The translations under genes and the position numbers were made by a program. Shown here in pieces: positions 44,059 through 53,578 of a stretch of DNA of 64,000 nucleotides; within the stretch, counting starts at the first letter, position 1; each line of letters opens with the position of its first letter. The stretch spans positions 1,984,001 through 2,048,000 of the forward strand of contig NZ_CP024091.1 in NCBI RefSeq assembly GCF_002736205.1, given 5' to 3'. The notes beneath the pieces are model-generated. The model was not told where the DNA came from. It saw nothing but the letters and a program-made list of their open reading frames with translations, and did no database searches. The stretch comes from Pedobacter ginsengisoli. Lineage in GTDB: Bacteria > Bacteroidota > Bacteroidia > Sphingobacteriales > Sphingobacteriaceae.

Positions 44059-45322
44059 GCTTTAAGGGCAAAGGAACATCTTCATTAAAAGGAACCTGTT
44101 TTCTGAGCATTTTACCTGCATAGCCGGAAAGGTATAAGTAGTAATCTGATGGTATATCATCCTCAAATTTCACAAAGGTGCTTGCTCCAATCGGTGGATT
44201 TTTAGAGACTTTGAAAATAGCTGTCCCTTCGTCTACTTCATCAAACATGGCTACATAAAGCATCTCTGCACCATTTTTTATTGCGGTAGAGAGTTGTTTC
44301 CAAAAGAACCTACCCCTATTTCTTGGGATTTGATTTGAAGGCGATTTTGGGTTCATATTATGCCAGCTAAAGCCGGGAAACACTACCCCAACATAATCCA
44401 GTTTATTCTGTTTGCACCAGGCAATATCTCCTTTCTGCACTTCTGCATATTTGCTATAAGTAGCTTCATTGCTGTACCGCCCAATAGTCCAGGGATGAAC
44501 AATGTCGGCTTTTTTTATGATGTCATGAAGCCTTGGGTTTTTCTCTGTGTCGTTTCCAAATTCACGCCAGTAAGTTGGTACGCCTAACATTACAGAGCAG
44601 CCTCCGTATACAGGGTCGTTCTTTAAAAAATCGACCATTTTTTCTACATCCTTAAGGGTGTATTTACGGTTGTCGTTAAATCCGACGCCCCATAAAACTA
44701 CCAGAGGTTTGCCGTTATGGTACAAATAGGTTTGGTTGTTTCCCTGACTGGTTATTTTCATGCTATCAACCAGGTTTTTCCAATCGTTAATGAGTACAGG
44801 TACATCAACACTATCTCTTGTACCCGACAAATCGTACATTACGGAGATAGCCCTTCCATACTTTTGTGAGGATTTTAAAGCATTTTCAAGTACTTTATTG
44901 AAATGGTTGCGACCAGATTTCCCTCTGATTTCTGCAACAAACCGTTGCATAAAAACACCATCGAGCCCATAATCTTTCATCCATTTAAAATGAGTTTCAA
45001 CAGTTGATGCATCATGAGCACTGGGCAGGTAGGCAGGGCTGCCATCAGCATGTACAAAAGATGTTTGATATACTTTTTTTAGCTCACTTGTTTCGGGCCA
45101 TAAATCAACATTTGTACTTCCCGGTTCAAATTTTCCTTTAGATTGGTAATGATACCAGCCGCGGCCGGCACCATCGTCAGGTGCGTTATGCCAGCCCTGA
45201 TAGCCGGCCATTATTAAACCTTTATAACTTTTAAACCGAGATGCTTTACTGTGTTTACTTTGCGCAAATACAGTACCCGTAAACAATAATGCAGTAAGTA
45301 AAACTGTATGCTTTATATTCAT
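44048..45322 (-). CDS. GH71/99-like exported glycoside hydrolase
   Basis: The 424-residue protein has a signal peptide (MNIKHTVLLTALLFTGTVFAQ) and a barrel of the GH71/GH99-like superfamily: LIMAGYQGWHNAPDDGAGRGWYHY (about residues 36-59), DVDLWPETSELKK-type segment NVDLWPETSEL, HFKWMKDYGLDGVFMQRFVAEI (about 113-134), GRAISVMYDLSGT, and late VVFPGFSWHNMNP and EMLYVAMFDEVDEGTAIF (about 357-374) with acidic residues suited to catalysis. Known relatives act on mannan, mutan or related polysaccharides; the substrate here is undetermined. Its 3' end overlaps that of the convergent rhamnosidase by 11 bases. It is 5 bases after the NIPSNAP gene, so they are co-transcribed. Confidence 0.85.
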   Translation of the reverse strand: MNIKHTVLLTALLFTGTVFAQSKHSKASRFKSYKGLIMAGYQGWHNAPDDGAGRGWYHYQSKGKFEPGSTNVDLWPETSELKKVYQTSFVHADGSPAYLPSAHDASTVETHFKWMKDYGLDGVFMQRFVAEIRGKSGRNHFNKVLENALKSSQKYGRAISVMYDLSGTRDSVDVPVLINDWKNLVDSMKITSQGNNQTYLYHNGKPLVVLWGVGFNDNRKYTLKDVEKMVDFLKNDPVYGGCSVMLGVPTYWREFGNDTEKNPRLHDIIKKADIVHPWTIGRYSNEATYSKYAEVQKGDIAWCKQNKLDYVGVVFPGFSWHNMNPKSPSNQIPRNRGRFFWKQLSTAIKNGAEMLYVAMFDEVDEGTAIFKVSKNPPIGASTFVKFEDDIPSDYYLYLSGYAGKMLRKQVPFNEDVPLPLKPKD

Positions 45323-45327
45323 AAAAT

Positions 45328-46119
45328 TTAAAAATCAGAGTAATCGGTTGGAACTATGAATTGGGTATCATTTCTGGAAACGTTATTTTGATATTCGGGC
45401 AAAGCTGATACTCGCTTCCATTTAGGATCGGCACTAAAAACCTTCCAATGTTCATCTCTTGATTTTTTGTCGCTGTAAGTGGTTAAATACATTAGATTTG
45501 GCATACGGCTACCGGCCAATACCTCTCCGTAAAACACTGCCTGACTGCCTATACGATCAAATATTTCTACTTCTTCATTATTGAACATCTGAACCTTGTT
45601 TATATGCTGTTTTTCGGAAGCACTCTCGTAGCTACGTAATTCATAAATACGCTCGCTTTTGGCATTACTGAATACTGGTTTCTTTAACATTGGCATTCCG
45701 GAAAATGCTTCTAAAATGATATTTTCTTTTCTTACAAACGCGGCATCATTATAAGCGGAATTTACATACTCTGCTCCTTTTACTGCCAGTTCTTTATCCT
45801 TTAAAAGCAATTGCGACACCTCACTAAACTGTTTTAGCGATTGAAACGCAAGAAAAACATAGATCTTTTTATCAGTAGCTGTGTCTATATCCGCAGCTTT
45901 AAATACACCTACGGTTTTAACGCCCAAGCGGTGTGCGGCAGGCACATAAGCTTCTGAAAGATACTTATCTACCCTATCTTCCTGAACTTTACTTTTAAGA
46001 TGGTATACTGTTATTTGATAAAATTGTTTTGGAGGCGCAACAGCAATCGATTGCATTACACTACCAAGAAGAAAGACAATAACCGCTGTGTAGCGATTAA
46101 ACAAAGTTTTTGATTTCAT
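45328..46119 (-). CDS. NIPSNAP family protein, exported
   Basis: The 263-residue protein has a signal peptide (MKSKTLFNRYTAVIVFLLGSVMQSIAVA). Two ferredoxin-like NIPSNAP repeats follow: FYQITVYHLKSKVQEDRVDKYLSEAYVPAAHRLGVKTVGVF (about residues 33-73) and SERIYELRSYESASEKQHINKVQMFN...EIFDRIGSQAVFYGEVLAGSRMPNLMYLTTY (about 164-225). This duplicated form is common in soil Bacteroidota genomes within sugar-use clusters, but its biochemical role is unknown. It is the first gene of a two-gene transcript with the GH71/99-like enzyme (5-base gap), so a link to glycan use is possible. Confidence 0.9.
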   Translation of the reverse strand: MKSKTLFNRYTAVIVFLLGSVMQSIAVAPPKQFYQITVYHLKSKVQEDRVDKYLSEAYVPAAHRLGVKTVGVFKAADIDTATDKKIYVFLAFQSLKQFSEVSQLLLKDKELAVKGAEYVNSAYNDAAFVRKENIILEAFSGMPMLKKPVFSNAKSERIYELRSYESASEKQHINKVQMFNNEEVEIFDRIGSQAVFYGEVLAGSRMPNLMYLTTYSDKKSRDEHWKVFSADPKWKRVSALPEYQNNVSRNDTQFIVPTDYSDF

Positions 46120-46206
46120 GTGCTTAGTTTGATTTATGTACTAAAACTAGATAATTTACTGCAAATTAAAGAAATAACAACAAATTCGTTGCGTTACTCT
46201 ACTACT

Positions 46207-47391
46207 CTAATCTATTTCAAGAATGGTTTTGGCAAGATTAATCATCCGTTCAGTTCCAGTATACTTGCCGTGTTCATCTGAAAGTTTTACTACCTCTGTC
46301 CACTCCCCGTCTTTTGGCTGGGCTTCAGTCATTTTTATAACAATATTCATTGCTGCAGGCCCTGCATCGTTTGTAAGATTTGTACCTATGCCAAATGACA
46401 TTCCAATCTTATCGCGACAATGATCGGCAATGCGTGCTACCTTTTCATAGTTCAGTCCATCAGAAAAAATTATGGTTTTGGTTTTAGGATCGATACCCAT
46501 GCTATTGTAATGCGAAATCACTTTATCGGCAAAAAGCAATGCGTCGCCGCTATCGTGTCTAACGCCATCAAATAGTTTTGAAAACATTTTATCGAACTGC
46601 TTAAAGAATACTTCGGTGGTGTAAGTATCAGATAGTGCTATGCCCAAATCGCCCCTGTACACCTCCACCCAATGTTCTAATCCGGTAGCGTTAGCCATTT
46701 TAAACCCATAACGGGCGGCATGAAACATAAACCATTCATGGGCATGGGTTCCGATGGGTTTTGTTCTGTGAATCATGGCCATATGAACATTGCTGGTGCC
46801 TATAAATGAACCCTCTCCATATTGGCTAAGGGATTGAAGTACTAATCTGTGTACCTGGTAAGAGTATCGGCGACGTGTACCAAATTCGGCTACTGTTACG
46901 CCCAAACGGCGGTAGTTTTCTATCTTTTCTTTAGTATGGTTAATTACCTCGTCGTTAGATATTCTTTGAGAATCATTAAGAATGTAGAATAGTTCGCAAA
47001 TGAGCGACATTAATGGCACTTCCCATAAAATGGTACGGTACCATAGCCCTTCTACATGCACTTCTAGCTGATCTCCGTTTTGCGTAACATGTACCTCTTC
47101 GGGATTGTAGCGATATCCTTCTAAAAAATCAAGGTATACAGGATCAAGATATGGACAATTTACCTCCAAAAAATGTTTCTCTTCTTTGCTTAGTTTTAAT
47201 GTTGCCATTTCATTTACAGCTTCTTTTAAAGCTTTAGCAAAACCATCTGGAAAAGAATGCTTACCCCGGTTTATAAATGCATACCGAGCCTTTGCCGACG
47301 GGAATAAACGAATTACCCCCTGCTGCATGGTAAATTTATAAAAATCGTTATCGAGAATTGATGATAGCACTGGCAAAAGAGATAAATTCAT
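46207..47391 (-). CDS. pncB: Nicotinate phosphoribosyltransferase
   Basis: The 394-residue protein is a NAPRTase of the short bacterial type. It starts LPVLSSILDNDFYKFTMQQGVIRLFPSAKARYAFINRG (about residues 5-42), with the family's LTDDYK-like DNDFYKF. VAEFGTRRRYSYQVHRLV (about 160-177) contains the conserved phosphate site, and THAHEWFMFHA plus FDGVRHDSGDALLFADKVI (about 277-295) hold the catalytic/PRPP-binding residues. It converts nicotinate and PRPP to nicotinate mononucleotide for NAD salvage. It lies only 8 bases after the HTCS stop on the same strand, an unusual pairing that probably means read-through rather than shared function. Confidence 0.96.
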   Translation of the reverse strand: MNLSLLPVLSSILDNDFYKFTMQQGVIRLFPSAKARYAFINRGKHSFPDGFAKALKEAVNEMATLKLSKEEKHFLEVNCPYLDPVYLDFLEGYRYNPEEVHVTQNGDQLEVHVEGLWYRTILWEVPLMSLICELFYILNDSQRISNDEVINHTKEKIENYRRLGVTVAEFGTRRRYSYQVHRLVLQSLSQYGEGSFIGTSNVHMAMIHRTKPIGTHAHEWFMFHAARYGFKMANATGLEHWVEVYRGDLGIALSDTYTTEVFFKQFDKMFSKLFDGVRHDSGDALLFADKVISHYNSMGIDPKTKTIIFSDGLNYEKVARIADHCRDKIGMSFGIGTNLTNDAGPAAMNIVIKMTEAQPKDGEWTEVVKLSDEHGKYTGTERMINLAKTILEID

Positions 47392-47399
47392 GTTCTAAT

Positions 47400-50300
47400 T
47401 TATTCATTTTTCCTGAAGAAATTATTAGCATACTCTGACGGTGTTACACCAAACTGTTTTGTAAAAGCCCTGCCTAATTGAGATTGAGAAGTAAAACCTG
47501 TAAGATCAGCTATTTGCTGAATTTTGTAATTTGTTTCGACAAGTAGTTCTGCCGCCTTTTTAAGTCGTGTGATGTTGATGAGCTCATTTGGCGAAAGATT
47601 AGAAACAGACTTTATTTTGCGATAGAATGTTGCCCGGCTCATGTTTAGCGTTTCGGCAAGTTTATCTACATCCAAATCTCGGTTTGCAATGTTTTTAACA
47701 ATAAAATCGTTTAGCTTTTCTAAGAGGATTTCATCAGGTTTGGTATGTGCAATGCTTTTTATATGAATTAGAGGCGAGCGAACAAAGTAATCTTTTAGCT
47801 GATTTCTATTGAACAACAGGTTTTGAATTTGAACCTGTAAGTGCTGCGGTGAAAACGGTTTCTCTATATAAGCATCGGCCCCAATTTCCAATCCTTCTAT
47901 TTTTGATTGAAATGCACTTTTTGCGGTTAAAAGGATAAGTGGTATGTGGCTATAATCGAGATTGGTTTTTACCTGACGGCATAATTCGTAACCATCCATA
48001 ACCGGCATCATTACATCACTAACTATTAATTGTACGGCATTATCCTTTAGCATATCAAGTGCAACCTGGCCATTAGATGCTGTAATGCAATTGTAGGTAT
48101 CACCTAATTCCTTTGCGATAAACTGAAGGATGTCTGCGTTATCATCTACCAATAATATTAATGGCCTGCCTTCTTTTGTTATGTTTTCTGTTTCAAAATC
48201 CTGCTCCTGCTGAATTGGAATTGTTATAACTTCTTGCTGAACTGGTTTTTCTGTGAATGTTGGGGTTGATGGGTAAAATGGCAGATTCAGTTCAAATACA
48301 TTCATGTCGTTTTCATCGGCATGAAAAGTTAAAGTACCGCCATGTAATATTGATAAAGACCGGGCAAGTGCCAGGCCTATACCTGTGCCTATTTGATTTG
48401 ATGTTTCCTTTAATCGTACAAAAGATTCGAAAATTCTTTCCCTCATTTCCTGAGGGATTAAAAAGCCATCATTTTTAACTGTAATGGTATACTGATTGGT
48501 GTTTGGCTCTGGATTAAGTAGCAGCACCTCGACCCTTTTTTCTGAATATTTTATGGCATTGCTCAATAAATTGCTTAAAATTTTATTTAATGCTTCTTCA
48601 TCTGCATTGCTGTAAAATTCTGTTTGTGGCAAATTGAGCTGGAAATAGATCTGCTTTTCTTCGGCGGCATTTTTGAACCGCAGGTAATGCTCCCTCAAAA
48701 TTTCACTGATGTTACTTTTCATCAGGTTAAGGCTGTACTCTCTGGACTCTATTTTTCTGAAATCGAGCAACTGGTTTGTTAAATGCAATAACCTGTCGGC
48801 ATTCTTTTCCATGGTTAGGAGATAGTTAAGTACCTCCGGCGCAGGGGCATATTTTTTTATAACTGTTTCCAGTGGCCCTTTTATTAAAGTAAGCGGAGTT
48901 CTAATCTCATGTGTTATCTGGGTAAAGAATTCAATTTTAGCTTCGTAGATTTCCTTTTCTTTTTGGTTCTCCAGCTGCTCTATCCTTCGCTTATTTCTGA
49001 GCTTGATTTTATTGTTTGTGTATAGTACAAGTGCATAAACCGTAGCAATAGATAAAATAAGATAAAGAAAATAAGCCCAACCACTTAACCAAAATGGCGG
49101 AGATATTTCTATAATCAGTTTTCTGGGAGTTTCGTTCCATACCCCGCTGCTGTTTGCCCCCTTTACCAGAAAGGTATAATTACCGGGACTAAGTTTTGTA
49201 TAGAACACCCTTCTGTTCTTTTTGAGATAGGTAAAATCTTTATCGACCCCTTCCAGTTTATAGGCATATTCTGCTGTTTCGTGGTCAGTGTATGCCAATG
49301 CTGCAAAATCAATACTAAAGGTAGACTGGTCGTATTTAAGCTTGATCTTATCTGTATAGGATATTGATTTTTTAAGTGGAGAGCCTTCGGTATTGATTAA
49401 TAACTCTTGATTAAACACCTGAAATCCTGTAATGTACACCTGAGGTATAATGGTATTTTGCTTAAACTTAGCGGGATTAAAACTTACCAATCCGTTTACA
49501 CTACCAAAATAAATTTGACCTGCAGCATCCTGAAATGATGAATTATAATTAAACTGATCACTTAACAGGCCGTTGGCCGTAGTATAAATCCTTATTTTTT
49601 TTGATGCAGGGTTATAACTGATTAGTCCTTTAGATGAACTTATCCACAGGTTGCCTGCTTTATCTTCTTCAGTTTTATAGAAAACATCGCTCGGGAAGCC
49701 ATCCTTAGTACCATATCTTTTAAAGGTTTTATCTGAAGGATTAAATTGGTTTAAGCCATTTTCTGTGGTAATCCAAAGCATTTTATTGGCCGATATAAAT
49801 ACGCCGTTCACAAAATTATCACTTAAGCTATTTTCGTTTTTAGGATCGTTTTTATAGATACCCTGCCTATTCGTTTTAGCGTTAAAATATAAAAGACCGC
49901 CGCCTATGGTTGCTGTCCAGATGGTACCATTGTCATCCTCTGTTATGGCTGTATAATGAAAATCGTGAGGAACCTGAGTAATGAGACTAAAATCGCGGGT
50001 GGCTTTATTATAGCGGTGCAATCCATATGAAGTACCAACAAGGATTTCTCCGGAACGGGTTTGATAAATGCAATCGACAAAGTTACTTTTAAGTGCGTTT
50101 GGTTGATTGCTTTTATCGTAATGTCTTATTACCTGGCCCGATTTTATATCCAGTATATCCAGCCCCTGCTCGTACGTACCAATCCATAATTCATCGCCTA
50201 TAGCTTTTAAACCATGAATATTGGTATGTGCAATACTGGTTTTAGAGCCGTCGGGTATATATGCTGAGAAATCGCCATTTGACGAGATCTTGTTTACTCC

Positions 50301-51404
50301 AACATCTTCTGTACCCACCCAAAGGTTTCCGTATTTATCATTACATATCTCGCGGATGGCATTTCCGCTTAGCGACCGCTTATTATTCTGAGGGAAAAAC
50401 TTATCAAAAAAAGTAAATGGTTTTGGGTAATAATTAACCCCGCCAAAATATGTTCCTACCCATATACCGCCCTCCTTATCTTTTGCAAAGGTGTAAACTG
50501 CATTATCTGATATGGCATATGGATCGTTTGGATTTTTACGCAGGTTAGTATACTTTCCTGTTTTTATATTGCAAACAAACACGCCTGATTCTGTAGCCAC
50601 CCAGTACTCATCGCCCTCGTTATGAATAAAGTTTTTAGCATAAATGCTTGTTTTATCTTTATTAAAGGTTAAAATATCCTTATAGCTTAAAGTGGCAAGA
50701 TCAAACAGTTTTACGCCCTGATGAGAGGTAGCAATCAGAATTGAATTTGATTCGGTAGCATATATTTTATCTATCCAATGCGAGATAACCGGTGCCGAAT
50801 CTTTAAAAACGTTGAATGAGGTAAAAGTATCATTTGCTTTGTTATACTTTCTTAGCAATCCATCTGGTGATGATACCCATAATGTTCCATCTTTAGAAAA
50901 GGTTGTTGCTGTTGCTTCGAAATCCTGATGCTTACTAAACTCCTGGAAAGCGCCTTTGCTCTTGTTATACTTATAAAGTTTGCGATCGGCAATAAAGCAA
51001 ATTTCGCCATTGCCATGGCTTTTCATATCCCAAACTCCTTTATTAATAGTTATTGGAACAAGTTTAAACTGCTGTGTAGTATCATTATAACAATACAGAC
51101 CATTTGATGTACCTACCCAGAGTTGTTTTTTTGCATCCTCAAAAATCGCCCTGATCACGTTATTTCTGAGACTTGTAGTATCGCCTGGTTTGCTACGAAA
51201 TACCTTAAAGCTGTAGCCATCAAACCTGTTTAAGCCATCTTTTGTACCAAACCATAAAAAGCCTTTTGAATCTTGAACTATACTAAAAACTGAATTGTAC
51301 GACAAGCCTTGCTCTACCTGATAATGCCTGAAATAATAAGGTTGAGCCTTGATAAGGTTCAAAAAAACAAAGAGGAAAAGAGCAGTAGTAATTAGCTTTT
51401 TCAA
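47400..51404 (-). CDS. Hybrid two-component system protein (HTCS): propeller sensor, kinase, receiver, AraC HTH
   Basis: The 1334-residue one-piece regulator has, in order, a signal peptide (KKLITTALFLFVFLNLIKAQ) and a periplasmic sensor of two seven-bladed propellers (about residues 22-690; repeats such as DSKGFLWFGTKDGLNRFDG and DKYGNLWVGTEDVG). A Y_Y_Y domain lies at about 690-765 and one TM segment at about 771-795 (WAYFLYLILSIATVYALVLYT). HisKA has His832 in ITHEIRTPLTLI, HATPase_c ends with GTGIGLALARSL, the receiver has Asp1130 in LIVSDVMMPV, and an AraC-type HTH is at about 1245-1330 (DKLAETLNMSRATFYRKIK). The start is TTG, since no ATG is available and the signal peptide is intact. 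It senses an oligosaccharide and activates nearby glycan genes; the divergent GH2 gene is the obvious target. Confidence 0.96.
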   Translation of the reverse strand: MKKLITTALFLFVFLNLIKAQPYYFRHYQVEQGLSYNSVFSIVQDSKGFLWFGTKDGLNRFDGYSFKVFRSKPGDTTSLRNNVIRAIFEDAKKQLWVGTSNGLYCYNDTTQQFKLVPITINKGVWDMKSHGNGEICFIADRKLYKYNKSKGAFQEFSKHQDFEATATTFSKDGTLWVSSPDGLLRKYNKANDTFTSFNVFKDSAPVISHWIDKIYATESNSILIATSHQGVKLFDLATLSYKDILTFNKDKTSIYAKNFIHNEGDEYWVATESGVFVCNIKTGKYTNLRKNPNDPYAISDNAVYTFAKDKEGGIWVGTYFGGVNYYPKPFTFFDKFFPQNNKRSLSGNAIREICNDKYGNLWVGTEDVGVNKISSNGDFSAYIPDGSKTSIAHTNIHGLKAIGDELWIGTYEQGLDILDIKSGQVIRHYDKSNQPNALKSNFVDCIYQTRSGEILVGTSYGLHRYNKATRDFSLITQVPHDFHYTAITEDDNGTIWTATIGGGLLYFNAKTNRQGIYKNDPKNENSLSDNFVNGVFISANKMLWITTENGLNQFNPSDKTFKRYGTKDGFPSDVFYKTEEDKAGNLWISSSKGLISYNPASKKIRIYTTANGLLSDQFNYNSSFQDAAGQIYFGSVNGLVSFNPAKFKQNTIIPQVYITGFQVFNQELLINTEGSPLKKSISYTDKIKLKYDQSTFSIDFAALAYTDHETAEYAYKLEGVDKDFTYLKKNRRVFYTKLSPGNYTFLVKGANSSGVWNETPRKLIIEISPPFWLSGWAYFLYLILSIATVYALVLYTNNKIKLRNKRRIEQLENQKEKEIYEAKIEFFTQITHEIRTPLTLIKGPLETVIKKYAPAPEVLNYLLTMEKNADRLLHLTNQLLDFRKIESREYSLNLMKSNISEILREHYLRFKNAAEEKQIYFQLNLPQTEFYSNADEEALNKILSNLLSNAIKYSEKRVEVLLLNPEPNTNQYTITVKNDGFLIPQEMRERIFESFVRLKETSNQIGTGIGLALARSLSILHGGTLTFHADENDMNVFELNLPFYPSTPTFTEKPVQQEVITIPIQQEQDFETENITKEGRPLILLVDDNADILQFIAKELGDTYNCITASNGQVALDMLKDNAVQLIVSDVMMPVMDGYELCRQVKTNLDYSHIPLILLTAKSAFQSKIEGLEIGADAYIEKPFSPQHLQVQIQNLLFNRNQLKDYFVRSPLIHIKSIAHTKPDEILLEKLNDFIVKNIANRDLDVDKLAETLNMSRATFYRKIKSVSNLSPNELINITRLKKAAELLVETNYKIQQIADLTGFTSQSQLGRAFTKQFGVTPSEYANNFFRKNE

Positions 51405-51600
51405 GTTTAGTTTGTAAATGGTTAAGGTTACAATTACCAGGCGGTTCTTGAATGGGCCAAATTAATTAATTTCAAAACAAATTGCGACGATTTGAATAAA
51501 TTTTGAGCCAATTTGTCAAAACATAATTCCTTTATTTGAATATTCGTTCGGCCTGTTTGACAAGGATGAACACACAAATCATTAAACCAAGTATTCATTT

Positions 51601-53448
51601 ATGAAATTATTCTCTTACTTAATCGGGCTTTGCCTTTCCCAGTCGTTAATCGTATCGGCACAGTCGCAAAACTGGAAGCCGGTGCCAGGAAAAATCTCGA
51701 CACCCTGGGCTGAGAAGCTAAATCCTGCAAACCCACTACCTGAGTATCCACGACCACAATTGGTACGAGCCAATAACTGGAAAAATTTAAATGGTTTATG
51801 GAACTATTCTATCAACCATAAAAATGAAAGTGAACCCAAAGCATACCAAGGCAAAATATTGGTTCCTTTTGCAGTTGAATCATCTTTATCTGGTGTAGGC
51901 AAAACAGTTGGTAAGGACAGTTTGTTATGGTACCAAACCAGTTTTGCTGTACCAGCTAACATGAAAAACACCGTTTTATTGCATTTTGGTGCGGTAGACT
52001 GGAAGTCGGAAATTTATTTAAACGGCAAAAAAGTTGGTACACATGAAGGTGGATTTGATCCGTTTTCGTTTGATATTACTCCTTTCTTAAAAAAAGGCGG
52101 TAAACAAGAATTAACTGTTAGTGTTTGGGACCCAACGGATAATGGCCCTCAGCCTAGAGGTAAACAACAAATAAAACCAGAAGGTATTTGGTATACTCCG
52201 GTTACCGGAATATGGCAAACAGTTTGGTTAGAAGGTGTTGCTAAAAGCTATATTGCATCAACCAAACAAACACCAGATATTGATGCAAAATCTTTAACAG
52301 TCTCGGCCGATGTGCAAGCTGCACAAGCTGGTGATAAATTAAAAATTAGTGCTTTTGATGGAGCTACCAAAGTTTCGGAACAAGAGGTAGATGCTACTGA
52401 AACGGCTACATTGGTTATTGCAAACCCTAAATTATGGTCGCCATCAAGCCCTTTCCTATATGATTTAAAAGTTGCATTGGTACGTAATGGAAAAACTGTT
52501 GATGAGGTGAAGAGCTATTTTGCTATGCGCAAATCATCAATGGGTCCGGATGCCAATGGGATCCAAAGAATGCTGTTGAATGACAAATTTGTGTTTCAAT
52601 ACGGACCATTAGACCAGGGATGGTGGCCAGATGGCTTATATACTGCCCCTACTGATGAAGCTTTGAAATTCGACATTGTTAAAACCAAAGAAATGGGCTT
52701 TAACATGATCCGCAAGCACATAAAAGTTGAGCCAGCACGTTGGTACTATGAATGCGATAAACAAGGTGTTTTAGTGTGGCAGGATATGCCAAGCGGTGAT
52801 TTGGGTAACCAATGGGAACCTAATTTAGGCACTATGGGTGGTACTGATAAAGATCGCTCTGCAGAGTCTGAAGCCATATACCGTAAGGAATGGAGCAAAA
52901 TCATGGACGATTTACACAATTTCCCAAGTATTATTGTGTGGACTCCGTTTAATGAGGCATGGGGACAGTTTAAAACCAAAGAAATTGCAGAATGGACTAA
53001 AGAAAAAGATCCTTCGCGCCTGGTAAACAGTGCCAGTGGTGGTAACCACGTTGTAACCGGCGATATTGTTGATTTACACCACTACCCTAACCCAAGAATG
53101 CCTCGCCCTGATTTATTCGGCCCAACCCATGCTATTGTTTTAGGTGAATATGGTGGCTTAGGTTTGCCTGTACCCGGACATAGCTGGAAAGAAAAAGACA
53201 ACTGGGGATATCAGACATTTAAGACTGCCGATGAGCTATTTGATAAGTATGCTTCATTTATGAAAGAGATGGAAGGACTAATTAAAAAAGGACTTTCGGC
53301 AGCGGTATATACTCAAACTACTGATGTTGAACAAGAAACCAATGGACTAATGACTTATGACAGAAAGGTTATTAAAGTGCCTGCAACCAAGTTAAAAGAG
53401 GTTACAGACAAACTTTACAACCCTGATCTTGTTAAAATGAACCCATAA
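51601..53448 (+). CDS. Exported glycoside hydrolase family 2 enzyme
   Basis: The 615-residue protein has a signal peptide (MKLFSYLIGLCLSQSLIVSAQ) and a GH2 sugar-binding jelly-roll (about residues 50-215: NLNGLWNYSINHK, ILVPFAVESSLSGVG, VLLHFGAVDWKSEIYLNGKKVG, GIWYTPVTGIWQTVWLE). Next come the immunoglobulin-like middle domain and a TIM barrel with GFNMIRKHIKVEPARWYYECDKQGVLVWQDMP. The acid/base glutamate is in WTPFNEAWGQF (about 447) and the nucleophile glutamate in VLGEYGGLG (about 522). The family includes beta-galactosidases, glucuronidases and others; which one is not visible, and the barrel is the short form. It is divergent from the HTCS gene (196-base gap), which probably activates it. 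Confidence 0.92.
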   Translation: MKLFSYLIGLCLSQSLIVSAQSQNWKPVPGKISTPWAEKLNPANPLPEYPRPQLVRANNWKNLNGLWNYSINHKNESEPKAYQGKILVPFAVESSLSGVGKTVGKDSLLWYQTSFAVPANMKNTVLLHFGAVDWKSEIYLNGKKVGTHEGGFDPFSFDITPFLKKGGKQELTVSVWDPTDNGPQPRGKQQIKPEGIWYTPVTGIWQTVWLEGVAKSYIASTKQTPDIDAKSLTVSADVQAAQAGDKLKISAFDGATKVSEQEVDATETATLVIANPKLWSPSSPFLYDLKVALVRNGKTVDEVKSYFAMRKSSMGPDANGIQRMLLNDKFVFQYGPLDQGWWPDGLYTAPTDEALKFDIVKTKEMGFNMIRKHIKVEPARWYYECDKQGVLVWQDMPSGDLGNQWEPNLGTMGGTDKDRSAESEAIYRKEWSKIMDDLHNFPSIIVWTPFNEAWGQFKTKEIAEWTKEKDPSRLVNSASGGNHVVTGDIVDLHHYPNPRMPRPDLFGPTHAIVLGEYGGLGLPVPGHSWKEKDNWGYQTFKTADELFDKYASFMKEMEGLIKKGLSAAVYTQTTDVEQETNGLMTYDRKVIKVPATKLKEVTDKLYNPDLVKMNP

Positions 53449-53483
53449 AAAACGATTTGTACGGAGAGGTGTTTTTTTCACCT

Positions 53484-53534
53484 AACCCCGGTAAGAATCT
53501 TGGCTTTACAGCTAATTTTCGACCGGGGTTTTTT
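53484..53534 (+). terminator. Intrinsic terminator of the GH2 gene
   Basis: Arms aaccccggt (53484-53492) and accggggtt (53522-53530), then TTTT, with a 29-base loop. A smaller aggtg/cacct hairpin (53467-53483) with a T-rich loop precedes it. Confidence 0.75.
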
Positions 53535-53550
53535 CATTCCATATTATTCA

Positions 53551-53558
53551 TACATTTG
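53551..53558 (+). promoter_or_regulatory. Candidate -7 element of kup
   Basis: TACATTTG fits TAnnTTTG, 20 bases before the kup ATG and directly after the GH2 terminator; the leader would be very short. Confidence 0.5.
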
Positions 53559-53578
53559 CCGCAATATTTTTAGAAGCC

